From assembly GCA_014800245.1 (NCBI GenBank), contig JAAVGM010000019.1:74424-138423 (forward strand): a stretch of DNA of 64,000 nt, written 5' to 3'. Position numbers and translations under genes: made by a program. A model generated the notes under the pieces. The model was given only the letters and a program-made list of their open reading frames with translations, had not been told where the DNA came from and did not search any database. Origin of the DNA: Bacteroidales bacterium. Its GTDB lineage: Bacteria; Bacteroidota; Bacteroidia; Bacteroidales; Muribaculaceae. This document shows positions 1-9,318 of the stretch, in pieces; position 1 is the first letter of the stretch; every line of letters starts with the position of its first letter.

Positions 1-510
1 TCAATCGGATGGGATGCAGTGTTGCCGAGAATATGCAGCTGGGCGCATTTCCGCGATAAAAAGAGCGGCAAGGAATTCCTTTTCTTCAACCTCCACATGG
101 ATCATATAGGAAAGCAAGCGAGAGTGGAGAGCGGCAAACTTGTGAAGCAGAAGTGCAAGGAATTGGGCAAAGGGATTCCGGCTTTTCTTACGGGAGATTT
201 CAATGTAGATCAGACCCATGAATCATATCGCACTCTCACCTCCTACAATGGATTTGAAGATTCTTTTGAAACGACAGAATTCCGATATGCTCCCAACGGC
301 ACCTATAATTGCTATGAGACTGATGGCTTCACAGAAGAACGCATCGACCATATTTTCGTCACGCCGGGTGTTAGGGTAGAGAAATATGGAGTGCTGACCG
401 ACACCTACCGTACTCCTGCCAAAGAGAGTGGCAAAACACTTGCTGACGGAAAATATGAATCGCGAGTTCCTTCCGACCATTTCCCGGTAAAAGTCACTGT
501 CAGTTTCTGA
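1..510 (+). CDS. Endonuclease/exonuclease/phosphatase family protein, 3' part
   Basis: The reading frame is open from the first base, so only the last 169 residues are visible and the start lies outside the window. The visible part has the C-terminal landmarks of the EEP metal-dependent phosphohydrolase fold: a GDFN motif near base 199, a conserved RIDHIFV strand and the terminal SDHFPV motif, whose Asp and His belong to the catalytic centre in this family. Members of the fold hydrolyse phosphodiester or phosphomonoester bonds in nucleic acids, phosphoinositides or sphingomyelin. The substrate cannot be told from this fragment. No terminator is evident downstream. Confidence 0.85.
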   Translation, partial: SIGWDAVLPRICSWAHFRDKKSGKEFLFFNLHMDHIGKQARVESGKLVKQKCKELGKGIPAFLTGDFNVDQTHESYRTLTSYNGFEDSFETTEFRYAPNGTYNCYETDGFTEERIDHIFVTPGVRVEKYGVLTDTYRTPAKESGKTLADGKYESRVPSDHFPVKVTVSF

Positions 511-660
511 GAAGGTTATAAGGTGAATGATTATAATTGAGAAGGGCGCAGAAAGATAGGTCCGGTAATTTTTGAAGATAATCTATAATAAAGTTTTGTA
601 AACATACGTTAATAAGGTTTAGGTTGAATTAATTTTTATGGCGATCCACTCGCTCTTATT

Positions 661-721
661 AACGAATCATTGAGCAATTCACTCAATTTTTAACAAATCA
701 TTGAGCAATTAGCTCGATTTT
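661..721 (+). repeat. Tandem 31-bp repeat in the leader of the porin gene
   Basis: Two near-identical copies, 661-690 and 691-721, share the core AATCATTGAGCAATT. Each copy is also partly self-complementary (ATTGAG with CTCAAT in the first, GAGC with GCTC in the second), so each could form a small hairpin in the 5' leader. The repeat ends 17 bases before the porin start. A role in translational or operator control is possible but inferred only from position. Confidence 0.7.
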
Positions 722-738
722 AAACGAACTAAACTAAG

Positions 739-1914
739 ATGAAAAGACTACAAGCGATTATTGCTTCTTCTCTCTTCGCAGTTATCGGGGGATTCTCTGC
801 TTATGCCGGAGAAAATTATACATTCAAATTCACTCCTCAAGCGCGTCTGCTTCTTGATGGCGCTGTGTTTCTTCCGAATAAAGATGATTTTTCCGACGGA
901 GTCTATATCCCTGATGCCAGAATTGGGGCGAATGCATCTTATGGCAACATTTCCATGACTCTTAGCATGGCCTATTTTATGGGTAAGTTTAAATTGATGG
1001 ATGCCTATTTTATGTGGAAGCCTAATTCCTGGAACACAATCAAGGCGGGACATTTCATCAATCAGTTCGGATTGAATGCTGCCACTTCGAGTTCGCGGAA
1101 AGCTTCATTAATCGCACCGATTTCGGATACATTCTTCGGAGTGACTCCCTATAATTTCGGAATCAATTATATCTATTCCAAGAATGAGATTTTTGCAGCC
1201 GGAAGTGTATTTACTCCTGCCACCTCCCTTTCCGAGCAACCGATGCAACAAGGGAAGATAAGCATGGGAGTGATGGAACGTTTCGCATGGCGACCATTGA
1301 GGGAGAAAGGGAATATTGCCCAGATAGGTTTTTCTTCTCTATATCAAACTCCCGAACATAAGGCGGAAAAGAATGAAGATGGCGTTACGGTTGCTTCTGA
1401 AGGTTTCCTGAATTATTCGGCGAATTATCCTACTAAAGTGAATTCGATTTCTCTATTGAAGGCACCGGTGACACACGCCAAGGGGGCCGTGAAAATCTCT
1501 CCTGAAATTCTGCTATCCAAAGATCGTTTTGCCTTGGAAGGGCAATATTATTTCATGAATGTGGATCGCGGACATGGTTTCGGGAGCTATAAGGCGCAGG
1601 GAGCATATGGGCTTTTCAGAGCGCTGCTTATCGGAGAAAAAGAATACAGCTATTCTTCCGATAAAGCCTATCTTAATTATCCCGGCTCGAAAACCCTGGA
1701 ATGTATCTTAGGATACGACTACACTAATGCCTCGGATTGCCATTCGGCAATCATGGGAGGGATTTCGAATGATTGGTCGGTTACATTCAACTATTATCTG
1801 AATAAATATTTCAATGCTCAGCTACGTTACAGCTACACAGATGTTCGCGCATCGGAATATGTGGCGAAGCGTCATGAAAATATAATCCAAGCGAGATTGA
1901 TATTCATATATTGA
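739..1914 (+). CDS. Outer-membrane porin-like beta-barrel protein
   Basis: This 391-residue protein begins with a clear signal peptide (about residues 1-23, cleavage after SAYA). The rest alternates polar and aromatic residues in a pattern typical of a 16-18-strand barrel. It ends in aromatic-rich strands and a terminal IFIY, as outer-membrane proteins do. Features such as GHFINQFGLN and the short periplasmic turns resemble the phosphate-selective porin O/P group, but the substrate is not known. It is a single gene, preceded by a tandem repeat in its leader and followed by a very strong hairpin terminator. Membership of the porin class is fairly sure; the subfamily is a guess. Confidence 0.75.
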   Translation: MKRLQAIIASSLFAVIGGFSAYAGENYTFKFTPQARLLLDGAVFLPNKDDFSDGVYIPDARIGANASYGNISMTLSMAYFMGKFKLMDAYFMWKPNSWNTIKAGHFINQFGLNAATSSSRKASLIAPISDTFFGVTPYNFGINYIYSKNEIFAAGSVFTPATSLSEQPMQQGKISMGVMERFAWRPLREKGNIAQIGFSSLYQTPEHKAEKNEDGVTVASEGFLNYSANYPTKVNSISLLKAPVTHAKGAVKISPEILLSKDRFALEGQYYFMNVDRGHGFGSYKAQGAYGLFRALLIGEKEYSYSSDKAYLNYPGSKTLECILGYDYTNASDCHSAIMGGISNDWSVTFNYYLNKYFNAQLRYSYTDVRASEYVAKRHENIIQARLIFIY

Positions 1915-1921
1915 TAATCGA

Positions 1922-1974
1922 AGCATAAAATTTAAGGGAGAAGCGATCTGCGCTTCTCCCTTAAATTTTATGCT
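1922..1974. terminator. Long bidirectional terminator
   Basis: A perfect 24-base-pair stem (1922-1945 with 1951-1974) closes over a 5-base loop. The A/T-rich ends of the stem give a U-run for both strands. It separates the porin gene from the converging DUF5606 gene and probably ends both transcripts. Confidence 0.9.
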
Positions 1975-1995
1975 TACCAATCCCTTGCAGAATGG

Positions 1996-2415
1996 TTATG
2001 CCTCTTCAGCGGCCTCCTCTTTCTCCTCTTCTGCGAATTTGGTGAAGCCGTTATCCACGAGGATGTTATACCAAGTGAAGAGTTTCTTGATGTCGTTGTT
2101 GTAAACGCGGTCGCGGTCGTAATCCTCCACCACTTCCTCGAAGGCTGCTTTCAGACCATCGGTCTTTACCAACTCCTTCACATCGATCTTCTCGCCATTA
2201 TGCTTTGCATACACCTTGTCGAGGATCTCGCCGAGGGGAGTATCGCCGGATTCAGTGTACATGGCGATGTCGCCGAGTGAGCTGACTTTATCACGGGCAT
2301 GGATGGGAAGACGCTTCCCTGTGCCGAGCTCCTCTACGATGAGAGTGCCTTTACCCTGAGATATGATTTTGAAAAGACCGGGACGTCCGGTCACTGCTAA
2401 TATTGTGCGTAACAT
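1996..2415 (-). CDS. DUF5606 domain protein
   Basis: This 139-residue protein matches the Bacteroidota-specific DUF5606 family, recognisable from the N-terminus (LRTILAVTGRPGLFKIISQG) and the SH3-like start followed by a helical middle. The C-terminus is a run of Glu and Ala. The function is unknown. It is the last gene of the nusB-yajC-ybbR-coaE run on this strand, 29 bases after coaE, and the long terminator lies beyond it. The basic strand-rich N-terminus could suggest nucleic-acid or ribosome contact, but that is only a suggestion. Confidence 0.85.
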   Translation of the reverse strand: MLRTILAVTGRPGLFKIISQGKGTLIVEELGTGKRLPIHARDKVSSLGDIAMYTESGDTPLGEILDKVYAKHNGEKIDVKELVKTDGLKAAFEEVVEDYDRDRVYNNDIKKLFTWYNILVDNGFTKFAEEEKEEAAEEA

Positions 2416-2444
2416 ATCTTTATAATTTTAAATTTCTTCTTAAT

Positions 2445-3035
2445 TTAATATTGCCTGCAGAGAGAATCAATCTGCGATAAGACTGAAAATCTACCGGAAT
2501 TATCTATTCGATCCAACTTCTCTGCCGGGAGAGAATCAAACTCCATTTTTTGGGTTTCCATCCGCGCCTTAAGATTTTCGGCTGAAATCCCTCCCCTATC
2601 CATCGCCCTTTGGAAACGGATATCTTCGGGAGCATCCACCAACCATATCCGAGAGCATAACTCATCAAGACGGGAGGTGTGGAGTATGGCGGATTCCACA
2701 AAAATCACCGAAGCCTCGCTATTCTGATCTCTCCATGAAATGATGTCCTCCTTCACGGCGGCATGCACAAGAGTATTAAGCCATTTGCGCTCTTCATCTG
2801 AAGAAAAGATTCGATCGGCAAGCAATTTGCGGTTAAGGTTTCCGGCAGGATGATAACATTCTTCGCCGAAACGATCCTTGAGTTTGCAGATTATCTCCTC
2901 CGACTCCTCCATTATAGACTTGGCGCGAAGATCGCAATCATAGACCGGAATCCCCTTTGTGCGCAATACTCTTGCCACAACGCTTTTCCCGGCTCCAATC
3001 CCTCCTGTAAGTCCGATTATTTCTACCCTGCTCAT
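2445..3035 (-). CDS. coaE: Dephospho-CoA kinase
   Basis: It phosphorylates the 3'-hydroxyl of dephospho-CoA with ATP, the last step of coenzyme A synthesis. The N-terminal P-loop GLTGGIGAGKS is intact and is followed by the YDCD motif and the helical CoA-binding lid. The length of 196 residues is normal. I place the start at the ATG at 3035 rather than the GTG immediately before it. coaBC, for an earlier step of the same pathway, is encoded at 9319-10557 on the same strand but in a different transcription unit. Confidence 0.95.
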   Translation of the reverse strand: MSRVEIIGLTGGIGAGKSVVARVLRTKGIPVYDCDLRAKSIMEESEEIICKLKDRFGEECYHPAGNLNRKLLADRIFSSDEERKWLNTLVHAAVKEDIISWRDQNSEASVIFVESAILHTSRLDELCSRIWLVDAPEDIRFQRAMDRGGISAENLKARMETQKMEFDSLPAEKLDRIDNSGRFSVLSQIDSLCRQY

Positions 3036-3069
3036 CACTCAAAGATTCTTATAACTTATAACTCTAATC

Positions 3070-4044
3070 TCAATCCTTAACCAACGTATATTCTACGTCG
3101 CTCTGACCGAGATGCGGCGACGCCACATAGCTCTCTGTCGTGGAAATGGAAAGAGGGATACGGCTCACCGGAGTGCGCTCCACATCATCATAATTCACCG
3201 TAACCTTAACGGGGATATCGTGATCGTTGAAATGCGACATCGGCACATAATACGACACCGGCACCACAGCCGGGAACAAAAGAAGAGTCATTCCGGCCGG
3301 AACATTGAGAGCCTTCACCGTGGCCATCGCATCTTTCTTCACAAGAGGATCCACTTCAATCCGGATCTTAATCTTAGAGGGAACAATCTTTACTCCGGGG
3401 ATTGGAGAAAGAGGAACCTCCACCTCTGTTGTCTCCGACATATTGCGCTTCACTATCTTCTCGGTGTAAATCCGATTGATGGTGTCGATGCTGTTGGATA
3501 CGGAATAGATGCGAACCGAACGCTGCACCGGCTCAGGGATTCCATCTATAACATACCCGGCAGCCGCTGATACATCAGATCTCACAACGATAGGCACACG
3601 ATGTCCCTTGGCAGTGGTGTAACGAAGGGATAAGGAATCAACAGAAACGGATCCTATCTGGGCCGCCCCTCCAAATACAGCCTTGATTGCAGCATCCAGA
3701 TCGGTTTTGGAATAGCGGAAATAGGTGTCGGAAGCGAAATCGCGGAAATTAATGATAATCTGGGGGTGACGCATCACTCCGGAACGGAACATGGTGGTGC
3801 CCTTGTCGCGGAGAGTGACATGGATATTCTTCGGAGGATCAGTGATGAATGTGACGGAATCCGGCACATTCACAATCTTAAGATCCACATCGAAGGTCTT
3901 TGTCACACTATCGTTCATGGCGAGGATAAACCAAAATATAGTCGATACCGCTACAAACGCTAAAAAAACAATGGCGCTGTGAAAACCCTTGGAGGCCTTC
4001 ACCCTACGCCATTTATCTTTTATCATCCGGAGCTTCTTCCCCAT
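3070..4044 (-). CDS. YbbR-like membrane protein
   Basis: A short basic cytoplasmic N-terminus is followed by one membrane segment at about residues 20-42 and a long extracytoplasmic part made of YbbR-like beta domains. In Firmicutes the related CdaR regulates the diadenylate cyclase CdaA. In Bacteroidota the gene normally sits between yajC and coaE, as here, and its role is less clear. No cdaA is visible in the window. It lies 31 bases downstream of yajC in the same operon. Confidence 0.85.
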   Translation of the reverse strand: MGKKLRMIKDKWRRVKASKGFHSAIVFLAFVAVSTIFWFILAMNDSVTKTFDVDLKIVNVPDSVTFITDPPKNIHVTLRDKGTTMFRSGVMRHPQIIINFRDFASDTYFRYSKTDLDAAIKAVFGGAAQIGSVSVDSLSLRYTTAKGHRVPIVVRSDVSAAAGYVIDGIPEPVQRSVRIYSVSNSIDTINRIYTEKIVKRNMSETTEVEVPLSPIPGVKIVPSKIKIRIEVDPLVKKDAMATVKALNVPAGMTLLLFPAVVPVSYYVPMSHFNDHDIPVKVTVNYDDVERTPVSRIPLSISTTESYVASPHLGQSDVEYTLVKD

Positions 4045-4075
4045 GAATATCTATTTTATTCGCCGGAAACAATCC

Positions 4076-4390
4076 TTATTTCGACTGAGCCTCAACGATG
4101 GGATATACAGAATTCTTGTCAACAGTGATAGAAACATTGGGAGCCACCTCCATATGGATAGTGTTTTCCTTTATTTCGCGAATCCTGCCGTGGATTCCGC
4201 CGGCAGTGACAACTTTATCGCCATTCTTCATGGCTTCACGCTGTTTCTTGAGCTCTTTCTGTTTTTTAGACTGCGGACGGATCATGAAGAAATAGAAGAT
4301 CGCAATCATTGCCACGATCATCAACATTCCTGTCCAGCTGCTTCCCTGACCTGCCTGGGCCTGGAGAAACAATGTGTTCAACTGATTCAT
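4076..4390 (-). CDS. yajC: Preprotein translocase accessory subunit YajC
   Basis: YajC is a small single-pass membrane protein of the SecDF-YajC complex that assists Sec-dependent export. This 104-residue protein has its membrane helix at about residues 20-38, followed by the family signature FFMIRPQSKKQKE and a basic cytoplasmic SH3-like tail. It is separated from nusB by only 2 bases, so the two are clearly in one operon. Confidence 0.95.
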   Translation of the reverse strand: MNQLNTLFLQAQAGQGSSWTGMLMIVAMIAIFYFFMIRPQSKKQKELKKQREAMKNGDKVVTAGGIHGRIREIKENTIHMEVAPNVSITVDKNSVYPIVEAQSK

Positions 4391-4392
4391 TC

Positions 4393-5796
4393 TTATATTT
4401 GTTTATGTAATTTTCCTTGTTCCTTGAGATTTTTAAGCACCGACCCTAAAAGACCGTTGACAAACGCACCACTCTTTGCGGAAGAATAGCTCTTTGCAAT
4501 CTCGATATATTCATTGATGCTCACCTGAAGAGGGATCTTCGGGAAGTTGAGGATTTCCGCGATAGCCGTTTCGATCACAAGAACATCCATAAAGGCGAGT
4601 CGATCGCGATCCCATCGATGTTCTACCAATACCTCATCGATATATCCACGATACTCATCCTTATTCTTAAGCACATATCGGATAAGATCATAGCCGAAAC
4701 GCGCATCCTCCTCATCCTTGAATTTAGCAAGCACCGCATTTCGATCACCCTCCGAAAGGCGACGGAGAGTCTTGAGAGCGAAAGTGCCCATGATTTCGAG
4801 GTCATCGTTCCAGAACACCGAACTGTCTTCGAGAGTCTCCAGGAAATCCTGGTTTTCAAAAATCACCTTCTTGAAGATATTTTTCCAGAAATCAGCATCT
4901 TTTGCAGGTGATGAAACAGGATCTTCCATATATTCGGTGTAAACCTCCGATTCCATAATGGCACGAAGCAGGTTCTGCATCATTATGGGTTCTGACTGAA
5001 TCCATGAGAGTTTGTTTTTCTCCACAAATGAGATGATTTCATCGTTATTTCTAATCTCATTTATAAGAGAATTCTCCACAAACTTCAGATTCGGATTGAG
5101 ATCTTCGGTAGTGGTGAGAAATTTATGACGGTTCTCATCAAGCTGACGCTCGCGGAGATCGGTAAGTTCCAAGGGGAGTATGAGCAGAAGGAAATAGAGT
5201 TCGCGCGCCTTGTCGATAGATTTCGCGAAAGCTTTTGTAGCATCGGTACCGTCGTCTTGGGAAGCAAGGAAATTAGTGAATGTGGTCTCCATCATCTCCT
5301 TCATTCTCTCCACCCCCTTGAGGGTGAAGTTTTCACGAGTGGCGATGATATCGTTCACCCCCTTATCGGGCATCACGAAGATATTGAAGATATCCTTCCA
5401 AAGACCCTCTTCGGCACCAAGCTCGCCGGATTCGCTCTTCTTCAGCCAGTTTTTATAGTAGGCAGATTCTTTTATAGTCTCTGCAATCCTCTCAGCCGCA
5501 GGCTCAAACACGAAATGTGAGGAGCGGTATTTGGCTAAGACAGGCTTGAGCTGATCGTCATTGGCAAGGCGTTTGATAAAACGTGTATCCGCCAAAGGCT
5601 CATCGCCTCCACGGCGACGAATGGAATGGGCTATTCTGTTCAGAAGCATGAGCATGTCGAGATAGAGGCTATATGCAAACCTCTTCTCCTTTGTAGGCAT
5701 GGAAGGCATGCTTTCAAAAGAAAACTTTTTTTCAACCAAAAGATAGGAATACAGTATCTGTATAGCCTTAATTCTAATCAATACGCGATTTATCAT
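4393..5796 (-). CDS. nusB: Transcription antitermination protein NusB, long Bacteroidota form
   Basis: The C-terminal third (about residues 320-460) carries the NusB fold. It includes a conserved helix with RLAFMDVLVIETAIAEIL and a segment around INEYIEIAKSYSS, which in other bacteria bind boxA RNA and NusE (S10) during rRNA transcription. The 467-residue length is about three times that of Proteobacterial NusB because of a large helical N-terminal extension, which is usual in this phylum. It is the first gene of the nusB-yajC-ybbR-coaE-DUF5606 operon and has a well-formed promoter directly upstream. Confidence 0.9.
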   Translation of the reverse strand: MINRVLIRIKAIQILYSYLLVEKKFSFESMPSMPTKEKRFAYSLYLDMLMLLNRIAHSIRRRGGDEPLADTRFIKRLANDDQLKPVLAKYRSSHFVFEPAAERIAETIKESAYYKNWLKKSESGELGAEEGLWKDIFNIFVMPDKGVNDIIATRENFTLKGVERMKEMMETTFTNFLASQDDGTDATKAFAKSIDKARELYFLLLILPLELTDLRERQLDENRHKFLTTTEDLNPNLKFVENSLINEIRNNDEIISFVEKNKLSWIQSEPIMMQNLLRAIMESEVYTEYMEDPVSSPAKDADFWKNIFKKVIFENQDFLETLEDSSVFWNDDLEIMGTFALKTLRRLSEGDRNAVLAKFKDEEDARFGYDLIRYVLKNKDEYRGYIDEVLVEHRWDRDRLAFMDVLVIETAIAEILNFPKIPLQVSINEYIEIAKSYSSAKSGAFVNGLLGSVLKNLKEQGKLHKQI

Positions 5797-5822
5797 AACT
5801 CTTTATGAATTTATTCTGACTG

Positions 5823-5854
5823 CAAATATACAATTTTCCTTTGGATTTCACAAA
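5823..5854 (-). promoter_or_regulatory. nusB promoter
   Basis: On the minus strand TTTG (5854-5851), a 20-base spacer and TATATTTG (5830-5823) match the Bacteroidota housekeeping promoter. Transcription should start near 5817, giving a short leader before nusB. Confidence 0.8.
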
Positions 5855-6588
5855 TTATGTCGCTGTCTTACGGCTTCATACATCATCACTCCGGCTGCCA
5901 CTGAGACATTCAGCGAACCGATTTTTCCGCAGATTGGGATGGCTGCCAAGTCGTCGCATTGCCTCAACACTTCGTCGGAAATACCTGTTTCTTCATTTCC
6001 CATCACGATTGCCACGGGAACAGTGTAGTCGGCTTCGGTGTAATCCCGCGCCCCCTTCTCGGTGGCTCCAACCACCCTATATCCATTGGCTTTAAGGAAT
6101 TTGACTGCTTCGAGAGTGGATTTCTCCCGGCATACAGGCACATAGAGCAGACCGCCGGCAGATGTCTTCATCGCGTCGGGTGTGACGGAAACGCTGTTAC
6201 GTTCGGGGATTACGATTGCATCCACTCCGGCGCAATCTGCGGTCCGACCGATTGCGCCAAAATTTCTTGTGTCGGTGATTCCGTCGAGCACGATAATGAA
6301 GGGATTCCTCCCTTCTTCATAGAAAAGGGGCACAAGGTTCTCCAGTTTCTGATAGCTCACGGGGGATAGAATAGCGATCGCACCCTGATGATTCTTCATT
6401 GTGATGCGATTGAGTTTCTCCTGCGGCACTTTCTGCATCACCACTCCATATTCGCGTATCTTCGCAAGGAGTTCTTTAGAGAGGTCGCCGGAAAGATCGC
6501 GTTTCACAAGAACCTTGTCGATACTCTTTCCCGATTCTATTGCTTCAATCACGGCTCGAATGCCGTATATATAATTGTTCTTTTCCAT
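5848..6588 (-). CDS. rlmB: 23S rRNA 2'-O-methyltransferase, RlmB/TrmH (SpoU) family
   Basis: A SpoU-class methyltransferase with an N-terminal substrate-binding domain (about residues 1-75) and a C-terminal knotted domain. All three SpoU motifs are visible: TRNFGAIGRTA, VMGNEETGIS and LNVSVAAGVMMYE. RlmB methylates G2251 of 23S rRNA in E. coli. The RNA site here is inferred from overall family likeness, and other TrmH-type targets are possible. The gene's 3' end overlaps the nusB promoter. It lies 62 bases downstream of recN. Confidence 0.85.
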   Translation of the reverse strand: MEKNNYIYGIRAVIEAIESGKSIDKVLVKRDLSGDLSKELLAKIREYGVVMQKVPQEKLNRITMKNHQGAIAILSPVSYQKLENLVPLFYEEGRNPFIIVLDGITDTRNFGAIGRTADCAGVDAIVIPERNSVSVTPDAMKTSAGGLLYVPVCREKSTLEAVKFLKANGYRVVGATEKGARDYTEADYTVPVAIVMGNEETGISDEVLRQCDDLAAIPICGKIGSLNVSVAAGVMMYEAVRQRHNL

Positions 6589-6650
6589 TGCTTAAATAAT
6601 TAATAAGGAGATTAAGGGAGATAAGGGGATTAAGGGAATTAAGGAATCCG

Positions 6651-8330
6651 TCAACCTGTAGCGGAATTCTTTAAAAGATCGCGGGCATTTCCGAGGGCGG
6701 CTTCCGTAACGTTTGTTCCGCTCATCATTCCTGCAATTTCCCTTACACGCTCTTCGGGTGTAAGCTCGCGGACATGCGTATTGGTCTTGTCGTCGCCATC
6801 CCTTTTATACACCTTGAAATGACTCCTCCCCTTCGCTGCCACCTGCGGAAGATGAGTGATGGTCATCACCTGCATATCGCGGCTCATAGCCACCATCATC
6901 TCTCCCATCTTGTCGGCTATCTCGCCTGATACGCCGGTATCCACCTCGTCGAAAATAATTGTGGGAAGGTGCATTCTGGAAGCAAGAATCCTCTTGAGCG
7001 ATAGCATCAATCGGGAAATCTCACCGCCGGATGCAATCTTAGCCACTGGTCCGGGGAGCTGATTCTTATTGAAGTAGCAGATAAATTCCACTCGGTCCTG
7101 ACCCTGTGGGGTGAGTTTTCCGAGCTGGAATGACACTCCAAATTCCATATTCTTCAATCCTAACGGACGCGCCGTCTCATTCAATATGGCAGAGAAATCC
7201 TGCGCGGCGCGATGTCGGGAAGCCGAGAGCAGGTCGGCACGCTCTTTGAGCACCTTCCCTTTTGCCTTATATTCACGTTCGAGTTCCGGAAGTTCGCTGT
7301 CGCCATAATCTATGGCGCGAAGCTTTTCCTGGAGCTGGTCGCGGAGATCCACGAGCTCGTCAGCATTCTTAACCCGAAACCGCTTCACTGCGTCATAATA
7401 TTGATTCATCCTTTCGGACGTCCGCGCAAGGGCCGCGGGGTCGGAATCAATTGAAGCTGCAAAGTCTTCAAAGGATTCGCAAATATCTTTAAGCTCGATC
7501 ACACTTTGTTCGAGTCGTTCGGCAATTGCCGGTCCCTCTTGCTCAGATTCGAACATCTTCATGTCGATCCCCGACACCAGCGATCTCACCTCCCCTAATC
7601 TGTCGAGCACGCCATTGTCGTAGCCTCCGAGAAGCGATGCCACAGCAGCCATACGCTCCTTAATATCGTCGGCATCGGAGAGGAGTTCGAAACGCGCCTC
7701 TATCTGTTCCAATTCGCCGCGCTTGGGATTGAGTTTATTTAGCTGTTCGAGCTGGAAGCGCATGAATTCGCTGTTTTCCCGCGCTTTCTCTATATTGTCG
7801 CGAAGGCGATGAATACGGCTTCGGAGATTCACATATGAGGCAAATTCCTCGAGATAATCTTTCCGCAGGCTATCGTTGTCGGCCATCACATCGATGATTT
7901 CGAGCTGCACCTGCGGATCGTTGATCCGAGCATTTGCATGTTGGGAATGAATGTCGATCAGCTGTTCGGAGAGTTGGGAAAGGATACCGAGCGTGACAGG
8001 CCGGTCGTTGATGAAAGCGCGCGAACGGCCGTTCTGGGCAATCTCGCGGCGTATGATCACATAACCGTCGTTCCATTCAAGGTCGTTGCGATCGAAATAT
8101 TCTTTAAGTTCCAAGTCAACTTCTGCAAATAGAGCCTCCACGATAGATTTGCTTCCTCCATCGGAGATCACTCTCGTGTCGGCTCTTCCGCCGAGCAGGA
8201 GCGACAAAGCCCCGAGCATGATGGATTTTCCGGCTCCGGTCTCTCCTGTGAGGATAGTCAGACCCTCGCGGAATTCCAATTCGAGACTGTCAATGAGTGC
8301 ATAATTCTTTATGGTAAGTCGTTCAAGCAT
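6651..8330 (-). CDS. recN: DNA repair ATPase RecN
   Basis: RecN is an SMC-like ATPase that acts in double-strand-break repair. The N-terminus carries the Walker A motif GETGAGKS (residues 29-36). The central region is a long coiled coil. The C-terminal head has the ABC signature IASGGEISRL and the Walker B motif IIFDEVDTGVSG. The length of 559 residues is normal. It follows the DUF4835 gene by 7 bases and is probably the last well-coupled member of the dnaN operon. Confidence 0.95.
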   Translation of the reverse strand: MLERLTIKNYALIDSLELEFREGLTILTGETGAGKSIMLGALSLLLGGRADTRVISDGGSKSIVEALFAEVDLELKEYFDRNDLEWNDGYVIIRREIAQNGRSRAFINDRPVTLGILSQLSEQLIDIHSQHANARINDPQVQLEIIDVMADNDSLRKDYLEEFASYVNLRSRIHRLRDNIEKARENSEFMRFQLEQLNKLNPKRGELEQIEARFELLSDADDIKERMAAVASLLGGYDNGVLDRLGEVRSLVSGIDMKMFESEQEGPAIAERLEQSVIELKDICESFEDFAASIDSDPAALARTSERMNQYYDAVKRFRVKNADELVDLRDQLQEKLRAIDYGDSELPELEREYKAKGKVLKERADLLSASRHRAAQDFSAILNETARPLGLKNMEFGVSFQLGKLTPQGQDRVEFICYFNKNQLPGPVAKIASGGEISRLMLSLKRILASRMHLPTIIFDEVDTGVSGEIADKMGEMMVAMSRDMQVMTITHLPQVAAKGRSHFKVYKRDGDDKTNTHVRELTPEERVREIAGMMSGTNVTEAALGNARDLLKNSATG

Positions 8331-8337
8331 CTTTTAT

Positions 8338-9300
8338 CTAATTTTGATCGGGATTCTTTATTTTGTCTATCCGCTGCGATTCGGTGGGATATATAGGTTG
8401 GAGGAGATCATATACGCTTTCGCGTTCGGTCTGCGGAGCTTTTGAATAGACATTCACTAATTCGTCGAGCTTGGAATCGCGGAAAATGGAGAGCGCCACC
8501 GACATCGGAGCGTTGGCATAGACCCCCTTCAATTCATTAAGCGATTCCGTAATCACAGCCCTCCCTTTGTCGGGGGCTGTAACCATTTCGTCGAGCCCCC
8601 GGCGATGATAGTCATATAGAAGCTTGCGCATTCCGGAGGTATTGGCATCCGTGTAGCTGCTCAAGACTGCGGCCCGATTCTTTGTATCTTCAAAGGTGCG
8701 CCATCCCACCTCTCCGCTGCTCTGCATCTGCTGCACTATCGAAGAGGCGCGATCAAAATAAGGCTGTCCGCCATTGGGCGAAAAGCTATCAAAATCGAGA
8801 GCCAAAAGCAGATAGGCGTAATAGTCGAGAATTGCTATGAGGTTGCTTTCCTCCGTATTTTCATTAAACACCAACGGATCCCCTTCCCTATAATCAAATT
8901 CCACCTTAGAATCGCGGAAATTGAAAAGGGTCGTGGTGTAGGTGCTGTTATATACGGGTCGAGAGAGCTGAATCTGGAGATCCCCTTTTATGCGGTCGTC
9001 GGTATATTCAGCCACAGTGAGGAAGAGCCGACATTCTATCTTCTCGTTGGGAGAGAATGTGGCGTTGGTGAATTTTGTTTCATTCATATAGTTGTTCATA
9101 GCCTCCTGAAGCGACTCGAACACACTTTTGTTGGTTCCCTCTATCTGCTGGCTATTCACCTCCACGTTGCATCTCAATTCCTGCGCATCGGCATCGGGCG
9201 CATAGAAAATAAGACCTGCAACAGCAACGCAGGATGATAAAAGCATCCGGGAATAGGATGAGAAAAAGGAGAAGAATGAGGAGAGAATCTGTTTCATCAT
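8338..9300 (-). CDS. DUF4835 family exported protein
   Basis: The 320-residue product has a signal-peptide-like N-terminus ending near residue 39 (ADAQ). It contains the conserved ELRCNVEVNSQQIEGTNK stretch typical of DUF4835, a Bacteroidota family almost always encoded between coaBC and recN, as it is here. The function is unknown. The protein is predicted to be periplasmic or attached to the outer membrane. The neighbourhood is conserved but mixes coenzyme A synthesis with DNA repair, so it gives little hint of function. Confidence 0.85.
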   Translation of the reverse strand: MMKQILSSFFSFFSSYSRMLLSSCVAVAGLIFYAPDADAQELRCNVEVNSQQIEGTNKSVFESLQEAMNNYMNETKFTNATFSPNEKIECRLFLTVAEYTDDRIKGDLQIQLSRPVYNSTYTTTLFNFRDSKVEFDYREGDPLVFNENTEESNLIAILDYYAYLLLALDFDSFSPNGGQPYFDRASSIVQQMQSSGEVGWRTFEDTKNRAAVLSSYTDANTSGMRKLLYDYHRRGLDEMVTAPDKGRAVITESLNELKGVYANAPMSVALSIFRDSKLDELVNVYSKAPQTERESVYDLLQPIYPTESQRIDKIKNPDQN

Positions 9301-9318
9301 AGCTTATCTGATTATTTC

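Noticed and set aside
3112..3570. 152-codon His/Arg-rich plus-strand frame opposite the ybbR-like gene
   Set aside because: Shadow frame with biased composition and no family features.
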